Origin: BOG-908 sp963795825 | GTDB lineage: Bacteria; Pseudomonadota; Alphaproteobacteria; Acetobacterales; Acetobacteraceae | DNA length: 64,000 bases | Direction of reading: 5' to 3' | NCBI GenBank assembly: GCA_963795825.1 | Contig: CAWCIW010000001.1 | Span: 496,001-560,000, forward strand | Shown here: positions 17,698-29,184 of the stretch, piece by piece | Numbering within the stretch: the stretch's first letter is position 1 | Layout: each line of letters begins with the position of its first letter | The notes under the pieces: model-generated | Database searches by the model: none | Told to the model about the DNA's origin: nothing | Seen by the model: only the letters and a program-made list of their open reading frames with translations | Translations under genes and position numbers: made by a program

Positions 17698-18940
17698 GTG
17701 CCCGCGGCCGAACGGGGCGATGTGGCGGCTGGCGGAAAGCTGGCCTGGCCGTTCCTGGCACTCTATTTGATCGCGAATCTGGGGATGTATATCGCGTTCA
17801 TCCCGTTGCTGCAGATACTTGTTCCATTGCGCGCGGTTGCGGTGGACCCGGCGCATGCGGCGCTGCTGCTGAGCCGGGTGTCGTTCTTCGGGGCGATCGC
17901 GGCAAGCCTCGGCAATCTCGGCTGGGGCGCGCTCAGCGACCGCACGTTGCGCCTGACCGGCGGGCGGCGGCCGTGGCTGCTGGGCGGGCTCGGCTTCATG
18001 CTGCTCTCCTATGGCCTGATCCAGCAATCGGCGTCCGGCGCGGGCCTGCTCGTGGACGGTGATATTGTTCCAGCTCGCCTTCAACGCGGCCTTTGCACCG
18101 CTCGGCGCCACGCTGGCGGACCGGGTGCCGGCGGCGCAGCGCGGGCTGGTCTCGGCGCTGCTCGGCCTTGGCTATCCGCTCGGCAACCTGATCGGCACGC
18201 AAATCATTGGCAACGCGATCGTGGGCGAGGCCGAACGCTTTGCCGTGCTGGCGGGCCTGGTTTCGGCCTGCGTGCTGCCGTTCGCCGTGCGGCTGCGGCC
18301 GGGCGCGCCGGCCGGCGACGAAGGGCCGTCCTGGCGCGCCGGGCTGCTGCTGAACCCGTTCGCGCACCGGGATTTTGCCTATGCGCTGGCGGGCCGGGTG
18401 CTGATCATGACGGCGTTCAGCCTGGTGCAGGGATATCTGCTGCTGTATCTGCAACGAACCGCCGGGTGGCAGGGTGGCATTCCGCGCCGGCCGGAAGCAG
18501 CCTTTGCCGATCTGGTCGCTCTGGCCACGGCGGCGAACCTCGTCTGCGCGGTGTTGGGCGGCGCGGTATCGGACCGGGTGGGGCGCAGGAGCTGGTTCGT
18601 GTTCGTGGCAGGCCTGGTGATGGCGGCGGGCATCGCCATGCTGGCCAGCACGGCGAGCTGGGCGGGGCTGGAGGCGGGCAGCCTGGTGTATGGCTGCGGC
18701 GCCGGCGTGTTCTACGGGGTGGATATCGCGCTCATCGTGCAGGTATTGCCGTCCTTGCAGAGCGCTGGGAAGGATCTGGGGATCGTCAATCTTTCCAACA
18801 CGTTGCCGCAGGCGATCGCGCCGTTGATCGCGCTGGCGCTGCTCGGCGAGACGGGGCTGTCGTTCCGGGCGCTGTTCCTGTGCGGCGCTGGGACGGCAGT
18901 GCTGGGCGCGGCCTGCATGTTGCGGGTTCAGGCGCGATAG
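17698..18940 (+). CDS. MFS sugar transporter, frameshifted
   Basis: Major facilitator superfamily permease, probably carrying the sugar released by the GH3 enzyme across the inner membrane. The N-terminal part (LAWPFLALYLIANLGMYIAF, GWGALSDRTLR) is in one frame up to about 18057. From 18059 the rest continues in the next frame (LFQLAFNAAFAPLGATLADR, DRVGRRSWFVFVAG, GIVNLSNTLPQAIAPLIALA). Removing one G at 18058/18059 restores a continuous protein of about 413 residues with twelve likely membrane segments. The start is GTG at 17698, with GAGGG upstream; an ATG at 17626 is possible. It is divergent from the LacI gene. Either a true null allele or a sequence error; the downstream half shows no further damage. 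Confidence 0.82.
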
Positions 18941-19012
18941 GCGGGCAGGCGGTTTTCTGCTTGCTTTCCGGTTCGGGCCACCCCTTTTCCACCCCAACCT
19001 GGAGACGCCGCC

Positions 19013-20486
19013 ATGCTGAACCCTGCCGCCCCGCTGAACCTGAAGGACCCCGACCTGCTGCGCCAGGCGAACCTGATCGACGGCGCCTGGGTGCAGGCCG
19101 ATAGCGGGCAGACGATCGCCGTTCGCAATCCGGCGACGGGCGCGCTGGTGGGCGAGGTGCCCGCCGCGGGCGAGGCGGAGACGCGGCGCGCCATCGAAGC
19201 GGCGTTCCGCGCGCAGAAAGCCTGGCGCAAACTGACCGCCAAGGAGCGCCAGCGCCCGCTGCGCCGGCTGTTCGACCTGATGATGGAGAACCAGGACGAC
19301 CTGGCCACGATCATGACGGCCGAGCAGGGCAAGCCGCTGGCCGAGAGTCCGCGGCGAGATCGCGTATGCCGCGAGCTTCATCGAGTTCTTCGCCGAGGAG
19401 GCCAAGCGGGTTTACGGCGACACGATTCCGCAGCATCTGCCGGGGCGCCGGATCATCGTGCAGAAGGAGCCGATAGGCGTGTTCGCGGCCATCACGCCGT
19501 GGAACTTCCCCGCGGCGATGATCACCCGCAAGGCCGGCCCGGGCTGGGCTGCGGGCTGCGCCGGCGTGATACGGCCGGCCACGCAGACGCCGTTCTCCGC
19601 GCTGGCGCTGGGGGTGCTGGCTGGGCGCGCCGGGCTGCCCGACGGTATATGCAACATACTTACCGGGCCGGCCACCGCGATCGGCGCGGAGATGACCGCC
19701 AATCCGATGGTGCGCAAGCTGACGTTTACCGGCAGCACGTCGGTGGGTGCCAAGCTGCTCGCGCAATGCGCGCCGACGATCAAGAAGACCAGCATGGAAC
19801 TGGGCGGCAACGCGCCGTTCATCGTGTTCGACGATGCCGATCTCGACGAGGCCGTGCGCGGTGCGATCGCCAGCAAATATCGCAACACCGGGCAGACCTG
19901 CGTGTGCGCGAACCGGCTGCTGGTGCAGGACGGTGTGTATGACGCGTTCGTGGAGAAACTGACCGTGGCGGTGCGCGCGCTGCGCGTGGGCAACGGCATG
20001 GACGAGGGCGTGACGCAGGGCCCGCTGATCAACGGCGACGCCTTGCAGAAGGTGGAGGATCACGTGGCCGACGCGTTGCAGCGCGGCGCGCGCGTGGTGG
20101 TTGGCGGCAAGCGGCATGCGCTTGGCGGCAATTTCTACGAACCGACGATACTTGCCGATGTTCCGCGCGCGGCCGACATCTTTCGCGACGAGACGTTCGG
20201 GCCGGTGGCACCCTTGTTCCGGTTCTCGACCGAGGACGAGGCGCTGGAGATGGCGAACGACACGGAGTTCGGGCTGGCCGCGTATTTCTACACGCGCGAT
20301 GTGGGGCGGGTGTTTCGCGTGGCCGAAGGGATCGAGGCTGGGATTATCGGGATAAACGAGGGGATTATCTCTACCGAGGTGGCGCCGTTCGGGGGGGTGA
20401 AGTCTTCCGGGTTGGGTCGGGAGGGGTCCAAGTATGGGATCGAGGATTATCTGGAGGTGAAGTATCTTTGTCTGGGGGGGATTTAG
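19013..20486 (+). CDS. gabD: NAD(P)-dependent succinate-semialdehyde dehydrogenase, frameshifted
   Basis: Aldehyde dehydrogenase of the SSADH/GabD type, oxidising succinate semialdehyde to succinate in GABA catabolism. The first ~111 residues (LIDGAWVQADSGQTIAVRNP, MTAEQGKPLAES) are in one frame. The remainder continues in the next (GEIAYAASFIEFFAEEAKRV, PWNFPAAMITRK, TFTGSTSVG, catalytic Glu in MELGGNAPFIVFDDADLD, catalytic Cys in NTGQTCVCANR, FGGVKSSGLGREGSKYGIED). Deleting the T at 19348 joins them into about 490 residues, the normal length. The usual lysine in the cofactor-site KPA motif reads RPA here. The stop is followed one base later by a half copy of the hairpin element. Confidence 0.88.
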
Positions 20487-20487
20487 G

Positions 20488-20545
20488 TAGGAAGGAAGGC
20501 CTTCTTTTCTGAAGAAAAGAAGCAAAAGACTTTTGACTCCGCTGT
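20488..20545. repeat. half copy of the hairpin element, copy D1
   Basis: AGGAAGGAAGGCC, then a hairpin with CTTC/GAAG stem (CTTCTTTTCT-GA-AGAAAAGAAG), then CAAAAGACTTTTG and a short, unmatched core fragment. It follows the SSADH stop codon. A full copy lies 17 nt further on. Confidence 0.75.
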
Positions 20546-20561
20546 CGCGCGAATTTTCCTG

Positions 20562-20815
20562 TCATGCCAACCAAAGTTGAGATTGACGCATTCAAGGTAA
20601 GAAAGCAGTCCTTTTTCGAGAAAAAGGACCAAAAAGCTTTTGTTATGACGCCTGCACGAAGGCCTGCTCCCGTATTGCAAGTCGATGCGGCTGCAGTGAT
20701 AGCCAGATCATCGCGCAGGTGTCATAGCAAAAGCTTTTTGCTTCTTTTTCCCGAAAAAGAAGGCCTTCCTTCCTTTCTGCCGATGAGTCAGGTCCAGACG
20801 GATTAGTATCAGTCG
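20562..20815. repeat. full-length nested hairpin element, copy D2
   Basis: Strong part 20595-20778. The left arm has GTCC/GGAC class, the right arm CTTC/GAAG class. The ~81-bp core is about 85% similar by eye to the reverse complement of the core of copy A, with GACGCCTGCACGAAGGCCTGC at its left end. Outer flanks ATGCCAACC (left) and CCGATGAGTCAG...AGTATCAG (right) match those of copies A, G and I. It lies between convergent genes, and the DUF1223 stop codon (20809-20811) falls in the right outer flank. Confidence 0.9.
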
Positions 20816-21489
20816 TGCGCGGCGGCTAGGATTGGGCCGGTGTTGGGGGCTTGTAGGAGCACTGCATCTCGCAGGCCTTTTCGTGGGGCTTCGGGTAGGG
20901 TCAGGCGCTCTGGCTGGCCGGTCCAGGCTCCTATTTTCATGACCTGGCGCACGGTGTTTCTGTGCGGCAATGTTGCGCCGGCGTTTTCGCCGCGTTTTAT
21001 CGGCACCTGTATCAGGGCTGGATCGTAGCGCACGAGAACCACATCCGCCTGGCCGGCGCCCGCGCCGATCTGCACCGCGTTATCCGATACTTGCAAGGCG
21101 GGCCCTGCATTGCCGCGGTCGCCCTGCCGGATCAGGCCGGCCAGCTCGCCGTTTTGGCTGCCCACGCCATCCACCCGGCCGTTTATCACCACCTGCGGCG
21201 TGAACACGCCGTCATGGCCCAGCGCGCGTGCGTAATCGTATTGCCGCTGGGTGAAAGCCGGGCTGCCGAAAATGTCGGTCCAGCCGAGGTGATCCCAGTA
21301 GGTGACTTCCCAGCTCAGCGCCAGAACATCGGGGCGGCCGGCGATTGCCAGCACGCGCGCGTTGGCGGGCGGACAGGAGGAGCAGCCCTGGCTCTGGAAC
21401 AACTCGACCACCACGGGATGCTCGGCATCGGCGGCAAAAGCCGGCGCGGCGAAGGTTATACCGGCGAGCGCCAGCAGCAAACGGGTCAT
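20809..21489 (-). CDS. DUF1223 thioredoxin-like exported protein
   Basis: Protein of 226 residues with a cleavable signal peptide (MTRLLLALAGITFAAPAFAA), so periplasmic. DUF1223 motifs are VVELFQSQGCSSCPPAN, with the CxxC pair, and SWEVTYWDHLGWTD. The family has a thioredoxin-like fold and is widespread in proteobacteria; a redox role is suggested by the CxxC but not proven. It is co-directional with and downstream of the DUF1993 gene, with a copy of the hairpin element between. Its stop lies in the outer flank of another copy. Confidence 0.9.
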   Translation of the reverse strand: MTRLLLALAGITFAAPAFAADAEHPVVVELFQSQGCSSCPPANARVLAIAGRPDVLALSWEVTYWDHLGWTDIFGSPAFTQRQYDYARALGHDGVFTPQVVINGRVDGVGSQNGELAGLIRQGDRGNAGPALQVSDNAVQIGAGAGQADVVLVRYDPALIQVPIKRGENAGATLPHRNTVRQVMKIGAWTGQPERLTLPEAPRKGLRDAVLLQAPNTGPILAAAHD

Positions 21490-21545
21490 TGGATTGGTCC
21501 TTGTGCCTGCTCCGAATGTTCGCCGGTTGCCGTTGCAGGGTTACA

Positions 21546-21678
21546 GAAAGAAAGCAGTCCTTTTTGCAAAAAGGACCAAAAAACTTTTGCTCCCTGTCGG
21601 CGAGTGCTTCCCCACAACCCGACAGGGCGCAAAAGCTTTTTGCTTCTTTTTCTCAAAAAAGAAGGCTTTGCTTGCTTA
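21546..21678. repeat. nested hairpin element with short core, copy E
   Basis: Left arm GAAAGAAAGCAG, hairpin GTCCTTTTT-GC-AAAAAGGAC, then AAAAAACTTTTGCT. The core is only about 37 bp and is itself palindromic (CCCTGTCGG...CCGACAGGG). The right arm is CTTC/GAAG class ending GCTTGCTTAAG. The stop codon of the DUF1993 gene (21676-21678) is inside the right arm. This copy and copy J define a short-core subfamily. Confidence 0.88.
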
Positions 21679-22179
21679 AGCTCCCATGAAATCCCGCTTG
21701 CCGATCTGCACGCCGTTATGCCGCAAAATATCATAAGCCGTAGTCGTGTGGAAATACAGGTTAGGCAAAACGAACGTGGTCAGATACTCCGCGCCGGTGA
21801 ACGTAATCTCCCGGCCCGGGAACTTGAGGTTTATCGTGCGTGACTCGCTACCCTCGAGCTGCGCCTCGGTGATTCCTTCAAGAAACGCCACGGTCTTGTC
21901 GATGCGCGCCTGCAGTTCGGGGAAGTTGCTCTCGGTATCCGGATGGGAGGGCGGCTCCATGCCGGCGAGGCGGGCGCCGGCGTTCTTTGCCGTGTCCGAC
22001 GCGATCTGCACCTGGCGGGAGAGTTTGTGCATGTCCGGCGCAAGGCGCGATTCCACCAGGATTTCAGGCGCGAATTTGCGGGCATCGGCGTCCGCGCGGC
22101 CTTTTTCCAGAACGGCGGCGAGATTGCGCAGGGCGCGGATGAATACGGGAATGGAAGCCTGGTACATCGAGAACGACAT
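21676..22179 (-). CDS. DUF1993 family protein
   Basis: Protein of 167 residues, starting MSFSMYQASIPVFIRALRNL, the characteristic DUF1993 opening. The C-terminal part LPNLYFHTTTAYDILRHNGV also fits. The family resembles DinB-like four-helix bundles and has no assigned reaction. It is cytoplasmic, with no signal peptide. The ATG at 22179 has GGAGAT upstream. The pterin dehydratase gene lies 51 nt upstream on the same strand. The C-terminus (KRDFMGA) ends directly in the arm of hairpin copy E. Confidence 0.88.
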   Translation of the reverse strand: MSFSMYQASIPVFIRALRNLAAVLEKGRADADARKFAPEILVESRLAPDMHKLSRQVQIASDTAKNAGARLAGMEPPSHPDTESNFPELQARIDKTVAFLEGITEAQLEGSESRTINLKFPGREITFTGAEYLTTFVLPNLYFHTTTAYDILRHNGVQIGKRDFMGA

Positions 22180-22230
22180 TGGCGGATCTCCTGTTGTGTG
22201 GCGCGGCTATACACTGATCGGGCGTGCGCG

Positions 22231-22524
22231 CTAGGCGGGCACCATACGATCGATCGCCGCGGCCATGCGGGCGTCGCGCTCGGACAGGCCGTTCGCATCA
22301 TGGGTGGTCAATGTGATCGTCACGCGGTTGTAGACGTTTTCCCATTCGGGATGGTGGTCCATCTTTTCGGCGAGCAGCGCCACGCGGGACATGAACCCCC
22401 AGGCTGCGCTGAAATCGGCGAAGCGGAACTGGCGCGTTATCGCATCGCGCCCGGCCACCATCGACCAGTCCGGTTGCGCCGCGGCGAGTGCGGCGCGTTG
22501 CGCATCATCGAGCCTTGCCAGCAT
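22231..22524 (-). CDS. phhB: 4a-hydroxytetrahydrobiopterin dehydratase
   Basis: Pterin-4a-carbinolamine dehydratase of 97 residues, recycling the cofactor of aromatic amino-acid hydroxylases. The active-site motif DHHPEWENVYNRV and the C-terminal LTTHDANGLSERDARMA match the family. Length is typical (about 95-110). The ATG at 22524 is chosen because the earlier in-frame ATG adds sequence lacking in the family. No phenylalanine hydroxylase gene is in the window. Confidence 0.93.
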   Translation of the reverse strand: MLARLDDAQRAALAAAQPDWSMVAGRDAITRQFRFADFSAAWGFMSRVALLAEKMDHHPEWENVYNRVTITLTTHDANGLSERDARMAAAIDRMVPA

Positions 22525-22556
22525 ACTGCGTCTCTCCGTTTTCCGAGGGTTTTGCC

Positions 22557-22961
22557 ATGCCAGCCTATACCACTCCGCCCGGCGAGGAGGACATCCTGGC
22601 ATTGGCCGAAGCCGCCCTGGCCGCGCTGCCGCCGCGCCTGAGCCGCCACGTGGAGGGGCTGGCGATCATGGTGGAGGACATGGCGGACGAGGAGACGCTC
22701 GCCGATCTGCAGATCGAGAGCGCGTGGGAGTTGACGGGGCTGTATCGCGGCATTCCGATGACGGAGCGCAGCGTTTCGGACCCGGTGCGGCTACCGGACA
22801 CGATCATGCTGTATCGCGATCCGATTTTGATCGAGTGGATCGAGACGGGGGAGGATCTGGGGCGGCTGGTCGGCAGCGTTCTGGTGCATGAGATCGCGCA
22901 TCATTTCGGATTTTCGGATGCGGAGATTGAGCGGATCGAGGCGGATATGTTGGGGCGGTGA
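22557..22961 (+). CDS. metallopeptidase family protein (minimal zincin)
   Basis: Protein of 134 residues in the DUF1025/minimal MMP-like family. The zinc motif HEIAHHFGFSD begins at H111 (HExxH), followed by a conserved acidic IERIE. The middle carries LTGLYRGIPMTERS and LPDTIMLYRDPI, also diagnostic. Cytoplasmic, substrate unknown. It is divergent from the pterin dehydratase gene, with only 32 nt between start codons, and converges on the epimerase gene with hairpin copy F between. Confidence 0.88.
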   Translation: MPAYTTPPGEEDILALAEAALAALPPRLSRHVEGLAIMVEDMADEETLADLQIESAWELTGLYRGIPMTERSVSDPVRLPDTIMLYRDPILIEWIETGEDLGRLVGSVLVHEIAHHFGFSDAEIERIEADMLGR

Positions 22962-22966
22962 GGGGC

Positions 22967-23165
22967 TAGGAAGTAAGGCCTTCTTTTCTGAAGAAAAGAA
23001 GCAAAAGACTTTTGCTCCCTGTCGGGTTTCTGTGGCCGGCGTGCGTTTCGTTACGGCATATCAGCAAGACGATCGCCGGAGGTGCTGCGAAGCCTTCGCG
23101 CCAGCGTCAAGACAAAAGCTTTTTGCTTCTTTTTCTCGAAAAAGAAGGCCTTGCTTCCTTCCTTA
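22967..23165. repeat. full-length nested hairpin element, copy F
   Basis: Between convergent metallopeptidase and epimerase genes. Both arms are CTTC/GAAG class. The left arm has CAAAAGACTTTTGCT and the right arm ACAAAAGCTTTTTGC. The core starts CCCTGTCGGG, like copies E and J, but ends with CAGCGTC, like the long-core copies, so it looks like a hybrid. The epimerase stop codon (23163-23165) is in the right arm. Confidence 0.85.
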
Positions 23166-24078
23166 CCCCCTGACCAACGCCTTTAGCCCATCCCGCAACG
23201 ACACATCCGCCGAAATCCCAAGCATCTCCCGCGCCCGCGCAGCCGACCCCACCGACCGCCGTATATCCCCGGCCCGCGCCGGACCCTGCGACACCGCCGG
23301 CGCGGCGCCGCACACCTCGCCCAGCGCATGCGCCAGCGCCAGCACGCTCGTCTCCCGCCCGGTGCACACGTTGCTCACGAACGCGCCAGGCGTGCGCTGC
23401 AGATATCCCATCGCGGCCACCAGGTGGCCCACCACGTCCGCCACGAAAACGAAATCGCGCGTCTGCCCGCCATCGCCATGCACGGACACGCCGATGCCGC
23501 GCGCGATGCGGTCCGCGAAGATCGAGATCACGCCGCTATAGGGCGAGGCGGGGTCCTGCCGCGGGCCGTACACATTGAAGAAACGCAGCCCGAAACTCGG
23601 CACGCCGTGCACGCCCCAGCCCACCGCGCCGTGCAGTTCGGAGCCGTATTTGTCCGCGCCGTACGCTGTTTGTGGCGCGCAGGCCAGGCCCTCATGGGCC
23701 ACGGCGTCACCGATATTGCCGTACACCGCGGCCGACGACGCATACACCACCGGCAGATGCGCCGTGCGGCACGCATCGAGCACGGTGATGCTGCCGGTGA
23801 GGTTCACCCGGTGGGTGCCGACCCAGTCCTCGTTGCCGCGCGCCACCGAGGCGATCGCCGCCAGGTGGTAGCAGCCGGACGCACCCGCCAGGGCCGCGCG
23901 CAGGGCGGCGGCGTCGCAGATATCGGCCTCGATCAGCTCGGCGCGCGGGGGCCAGGTTGCGGCGATGGCCGGTGGAGAGGTCGTCGATCACCCGCACGGC
24001 GTGGCCCTGGGCCAGCAACGCGTCGGTCAGATGCGAGCCGATGAACCCGGCCCCTCCGGTGACAACGAACAGCGCCAT
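23163..24078 (-). CDS. NAD-dependent epimerase/dehydratase (UDP-glucose 4-epimerase-like), frameshifted
   Basis: Extended short-chain dehydrogenase acting on a nucleotide sugar. The N-terminus MALFVVTGGAGFIGSHLTDA has the NAD-binding GxxGxxG. After about residue 43 the frame breaks. The next frame continues with AELIEADICDAA, YHLAAIASV, SSAAVYGN, the catalytic Tyr/Lys of the YxxxK motif in TAYGADKYGSELHG, and FFNVYGPRQDP. Removing one base from the five-G run at 23947-23951 (plus strand) gives one protein of about 304 residues, the normal length. It is probably involved in surface polysaccharide synthesis. The stop lies in hairpin copy F. It is divergent from glmU, with about 118 nt between. 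Confidence 0.87.
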
Positions 24079-24196
24079 CTGACAACCTCCTGCACGGCCG
24101 GAACATACGTGCGCTACGTGCCACGAAACGAAGCGATATCAAATGTGCGCGCGTTCGCACTTTCGCGCGGGCGCTACCGCCGGTAGAAGTTTGCGC

Positions 24197-25541
24197 ATGC
24201 CGCAACCCGCCCGCCAGACCGAAACCTGCGCCGTGATCCTGGCCGCCGGCTTGGGCACGCGGATGAAATCGGCGCTGCCCAAGGCCGCGCACGCCATCGC
24301 CGGCCGGCCGATGCTGCGCCATCTGCTGGCGTCGGCCGAGGCGGTGTTCGGCCGGATCGTGGTGGTGATCGGCCCGCAGATGGAGCAGCTCGCAGCGCTG
24401 GCCGCGCCGCATCCCACCGCGATACAGCACGAGCGGCTGGGCACCGCGCATGCCGCTTTGGCCGCCGCCGCGCATTTCGGTGCTGGCGAGATCGCCATCC
24501 TGTTCGCCGACAATCCGTTGATCACGCCGGAGACCCTGGCGCCGCCTGGTGGCCAGCCGTCAGCAAGCCGGCGCCGGGCTGGCGCTGATGGCGATGCGCC
24601 CCGCGGACCCCGCGCGCTATGGCCGCCTGGTCGCAGGATGCGGCCGGCGGGATCACCCGTATCGTCGAGTGGGCGGACGCCACGCCGGCCGAGCGCGCGA
24701 TTCCGCTGTGCAACGCCGGCGCGCTGTGCGGCCCGGCCGATCGCGTGCTCGCGTGGCTGCGCGAGATCCGGCCGGACAACACCAAGGGCGAGTACTACCT
24801 GACGGACCTGGTGCGCCTGGCCGTGCGCGACGGCGCCGGCGTGGTGGCGGTGGAGGCGGACGAGGCCGAGCTGCGCGGCGTCAACTCGCGCGCCGAACTG
24901 GCCCAGGCGGAAGCCGTGGTGCAGCACCGCCTGCGCGCCGCCGCGATGGAGGCCGGCGCCACGCTCGCCGCGCCCGACACGGTGTTCTTCAGCGCCGACA
25001 CGCTATTGGGGCCGGACACGGTGGTGGGGCCGCACGTGGTGTTCGGCCCCGGGGTCCGGGTGGACGGCCCGGCCGAGATACGCGCGTTCAGCCATCTGGA
25101 GGGCTGCCACATACAGGCCGGTGCGGTGATCGGCCCGTATGCGCGGCTGCGGCCAGGCACGGTGGTGGGCGAGGGCGCCCATGTCGGCAATTTCGTCGAG
25201 CTGAAGGCGACCACGCTTGGGCGCGGGGCCAAGGCGAACCACCTGACCTATCTGGGCGATGCCGCGATCGGTGCGGGCACCAATGTCGGCGCCGGCACCA
25301 TCACCTGCAATTACGACGGCTATGCCAAGCACCGCACCACCATAGGCGCGCGCGTGTTCGTGGGGACCAACGCCGTGCTGGTGGCGCCGGTCACGTTGGC
25401 CGACGATTCGTTCGTGGCCGCCGGCAGCGTGATCACCGAGGATGTGCCGCCCGACGCGATGGCGATCGGCCGCGCGCGGCAGACGACGCTGCCGGGCCGT
25501 GCGGCGAAGTTCCGCGCGGCACACAAGAAGGAACAGAACTG

Positions 25542-25542
<1 letters not shown>
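24197..25542 (+). CDS. glmU: bifunctional GlmU (GlcN-1-P acetyltransferase / GlcNAc-1-P uridylyltransferase), two frameshifts
   Basis: Makes UDP-GlcNAc for peptidoglycan and lipopolysaccharide. The uridylyltransferase domain opens with CAVILAAGLGTRMKSALPK. The C-terminal left-handed beta-helix acetyltransferase is intact (HLEGCHIQAGAVIGPYARLR, VGNFVELKAT, NVGAGTITCNYDGYAKHRT). The protein is split over three frames. Single extra bases near 24542 (C in GCGCCGCC) and at 24636 (G in CAGGAT) account for both breaks. Repaired length is about 447 residues, as usual. Because the gene is essential in most bacteria, sequence errors are the simplest explanation. Its TGA overlaps the glmS ATG (ATGTG context at 25540-25544), so the two are cotranscribed. 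Confidence 0.92.
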
Positions 25543-27368
<1,826 letters not shown>

Positions 27369-27486
27369 CACGGTTAGTTGAGGCGTTTTGGCCTGCGCCC
27401 GACTTTGCCTGGCATGGGACTGCTTGGTAGGGTCGCGGGGCAATCACCGCGCCGGAAGCGAGATCGAACATGCCACGAGATTGCCA

Positions 27487-28011
27487 GTGAGTAGCAGCCC
27501 GACTATTCCGCCGCCCGAGCCGGTCGACATGAGTGGTTCGCTGGCGCGCAATATCGAGGCGCTCAGCAAACGGCGGCAGCGCGAGGCGGCCGAGGCCACG
27601 CGGCAGGAAAGGCTGGCCGAAGCGATCACCAGCTTCACCGGCAGCATGACATTCGTGTATCTGCATCTGGCGATCTATTCCGCCTGGATCGCGGCCAATC
27701 TCGGGGTAGTGCCCGGCGTGCCGAAATTCGATCCGTCGTTCGTGATCCTGGCGATGGAGGCCTCCGTCGAGGCGATCTTCCTGTCCACCTTCGTGCTGAT
27801 CAGCCAGAACAGGACGGCCAAGGCGAGCGACAAGCGTGCCGACCTCGATCTGCACATAAACCTGCTGGCCGAACATGAGCTCACCAAGCTGACCGAAGTG
27901 GTGACCGCGATGGCGGCGAAAATGGAGGTGCATTTCGGCAAGGCCGAGATGGACGAGGTGAAGAAAGACGTGGCGCCTGAGGCTGTTCTTGACGCCATAG
28001 AGGCGACATAG
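27487..28011 (+). CDS. DUF1003 membrane protein
   Basis: Protein of about 174 residues. The charged N-terminus NIEALSKRRQREAAEATRQER is followed by AITSFTGSMTFVYLHLAIYS and the two membrane segments of the DUF1003 family, with VPGVPKFDPSFVILAMEASV and FLSTFVLISQNR between and after. It ends with a cytoplasmic charged tail (DKRADLDLHINLLAEHE). Function is unknown; homologues are common in alphaproteobacteria. The start is uncertain: GTG at 27487 or ATG at 27529, since neither has a strong ribosome site. Confidence 0.85.
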   Translation: MSSSPTIPPPEPVDMSGSLARNIEALSKRRQREAAEATRQERLAEAITSFTGSMTFVYLHLAIYSAWIAANLGVVPGVPKFDPSFVILAMEASVEAIFLSTFVLISQNRTAKASDKRADLDLHINLLAEHELTKLTEVVTAMAAKMEVHFGKAEMDEVKKDVAPEAVLDAIEAT

Positions 28012-28576
28012 AGCGAGGGGCGGAGCCGTATCTAAATCGACTGTGATCCGGCGCCCGCTGCCGGACGCATGAACGAGGCTGGCGGGTGCTTGAAGCCTTT
28101 CGGTCCTGCGCGGCGGTCTGATCGCGTCAGCCTCCGGCCGTCGGGCGCCTGTTTTCAGGGCCGCGCTGGCTTATGCCAAGCCCGATAAAGTTTCACACAT
28201 TCAGGCAAGCAAGGAAGCAGTCCTTTTCGAGAGAAAGGACCAAAAAGCTTTTGCTCCAACGCCTGCCCCGCCTCTTACTCTCGTTCTGCCAGTCGATACG
28301 GTTGCAGTTACAGCCGGCATGTCGTGCAAGCGTCGGGATAAAAGCTTTTTGGTCCTTTTTCTCGAAAAAGGACTGCTTTCTTGCTTGCTGACGATGAGTC
28401 AGGCCCAAGCCGGGTTGATATCATAATGACGTCTTGTGCGCGTCGGGATACTCGGCAAAGCCGCAATACCTGTATCGCCTCCCGGATTTGCCAAGGGCAA
28501 TTTATTCTGATGCGCGGTCCGCGCGTCGCGTGCGCTTTGCCGCGTTACCTCAGCTCACGCGTTCAGGAGCACGTAA
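28012..28576. other. 565-nt intergenic region with one hairpin element
   Basis: No credible gene. 28012-28170 shows nothing recognisable. 28171-28426 is hairpin copy G with its flanks. 28427-28576 is probably the promoter and leader of the ferritin-like gene, with AGGAG 8 nt before the ATG at 28577. Short open frames across the element encode peptides like RKQSFFEKKDQKAF simply because the arm is translated; they are not genes. Confidence 0.7.
28171..28426. repeat. full-length nested hairpin element, copy G
   Basis: Strong part 28203-28389. Both arms are GTCC/GGAC class. The left stem carries a small change (CCTTTTCGAGAGAAAGG), leaving a slightly weaker hairpin. The core has ACGCCTGCCCC at the left and GCAAGCGTCGGG at the right, and GCCAGTCGATACGGTTGCAG in the middle shared with copy N. 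Outer flanks TATGCCAAGCCCG (left) and GATGAGTCAGGCCC...GGGTTGATATCA (right) form an outer inverted pair. Confidence 0.88.
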
Positions 28577-29071
28577 ATGAGCGATACTACCCGCACGACC
28601 GAAATCTATCTTACCGGTTTGCGCAACCAGCATGCTGTCGAGACGCAGGCGATCGGCACCATCCAGAACCAGTTGCCGCGCATGGACGCCTATCCGGACC
28701 TGCAGGCGAAGATGCGGCAGGACAAGGAGCGCTCCACCGAGCAGGCCGCCCGGCTCGACAGCCTGCTCGCGCGCCACGGCACCAAGGCTTCGCTGGCCAA
28801 GGAGGCCGTGACCGGCACCGTGGCTACCGTGGCGGGCTTCGCGCATGCCTTCGCCTCGGACGAAGTGCTCAAGGACGTGCTCGCCGCTGTGGGCTTCAAG
28901 GCGTACGAGATCGGCTCCTACAAGGTGCTGATCACGCTGGCGCAGGCGGCGGGCGCGGCGGATGACGTTTCGGTGCTCGAGATGTCCATGAAGGAGGAGC
29001 AGGAGATGGGCGACTGGCTCGGCAGCCATCTGCCGAATTTCGTGCAGGCCTATCTCGGGCAAGCCGCCTGA
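28577..29071 (+). CDS. ferritin-like DUF892 (YciF-type) protein
   Basis: Protein of 164 residues with the four-helix ferritin-like pattern of the DUF892/YciF family: EIYLTGLRNQHAVETQAIGT, then DKERSTEQAARLDSLLARHG, then the C-terminal EMSMKEEQEMGDWLGSHLP. These proteins are linked to osmotic or oxidative stress, and their iron ligands are only partly conserved here. Cytoplasmic. A strong AGGAG precedes the ATG at 28577. It is a stand-alone gene, possibly stress-controlled, although no specific promoter could be identified. Confidence 0.85.
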   Translation: MSDTTRTTEIYLTGLRNQHAVETQAIGTIQNQLPRMDAYPDLQAKMRQDKERSTEQAARLDSLLARHGTKASLAKEAVTGTVATVAGFAHAFASDEVLKDVLAAVGFKAYEIGSYKVLITLAQAAGAADDVSVLEMSMKEEQEMGDWLGSHLPNFVQAYLGQAA

Positions 29072-29184
29072 CATATCTACCGGGACGCCTGCCAAGGCGT
29101 TCTTTTTGCAGAAACGCCCGCTTGCTTCGCTGTCGTCGCCGTAACCGAAGTTGACAATGCGGTCGGGCGGACGTTTCTGCCGTC

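Noticed and set aside
13652..17761. 1369-residue minus-strand open frame across the GH3 gene
   Set aside because: Arg/His/Gly-rich shadow that crosses several genes and a hairpin element; the plus-strand GH3 product is clearly real.
28173..28408. Short open frames in hairpin copies encoding RKQSFFEKKDQKAF-like peptides
   Set aside because: The similarity comes from the repeated arm itself; the frames lack ribosome sites and occur in both directions in several copies.
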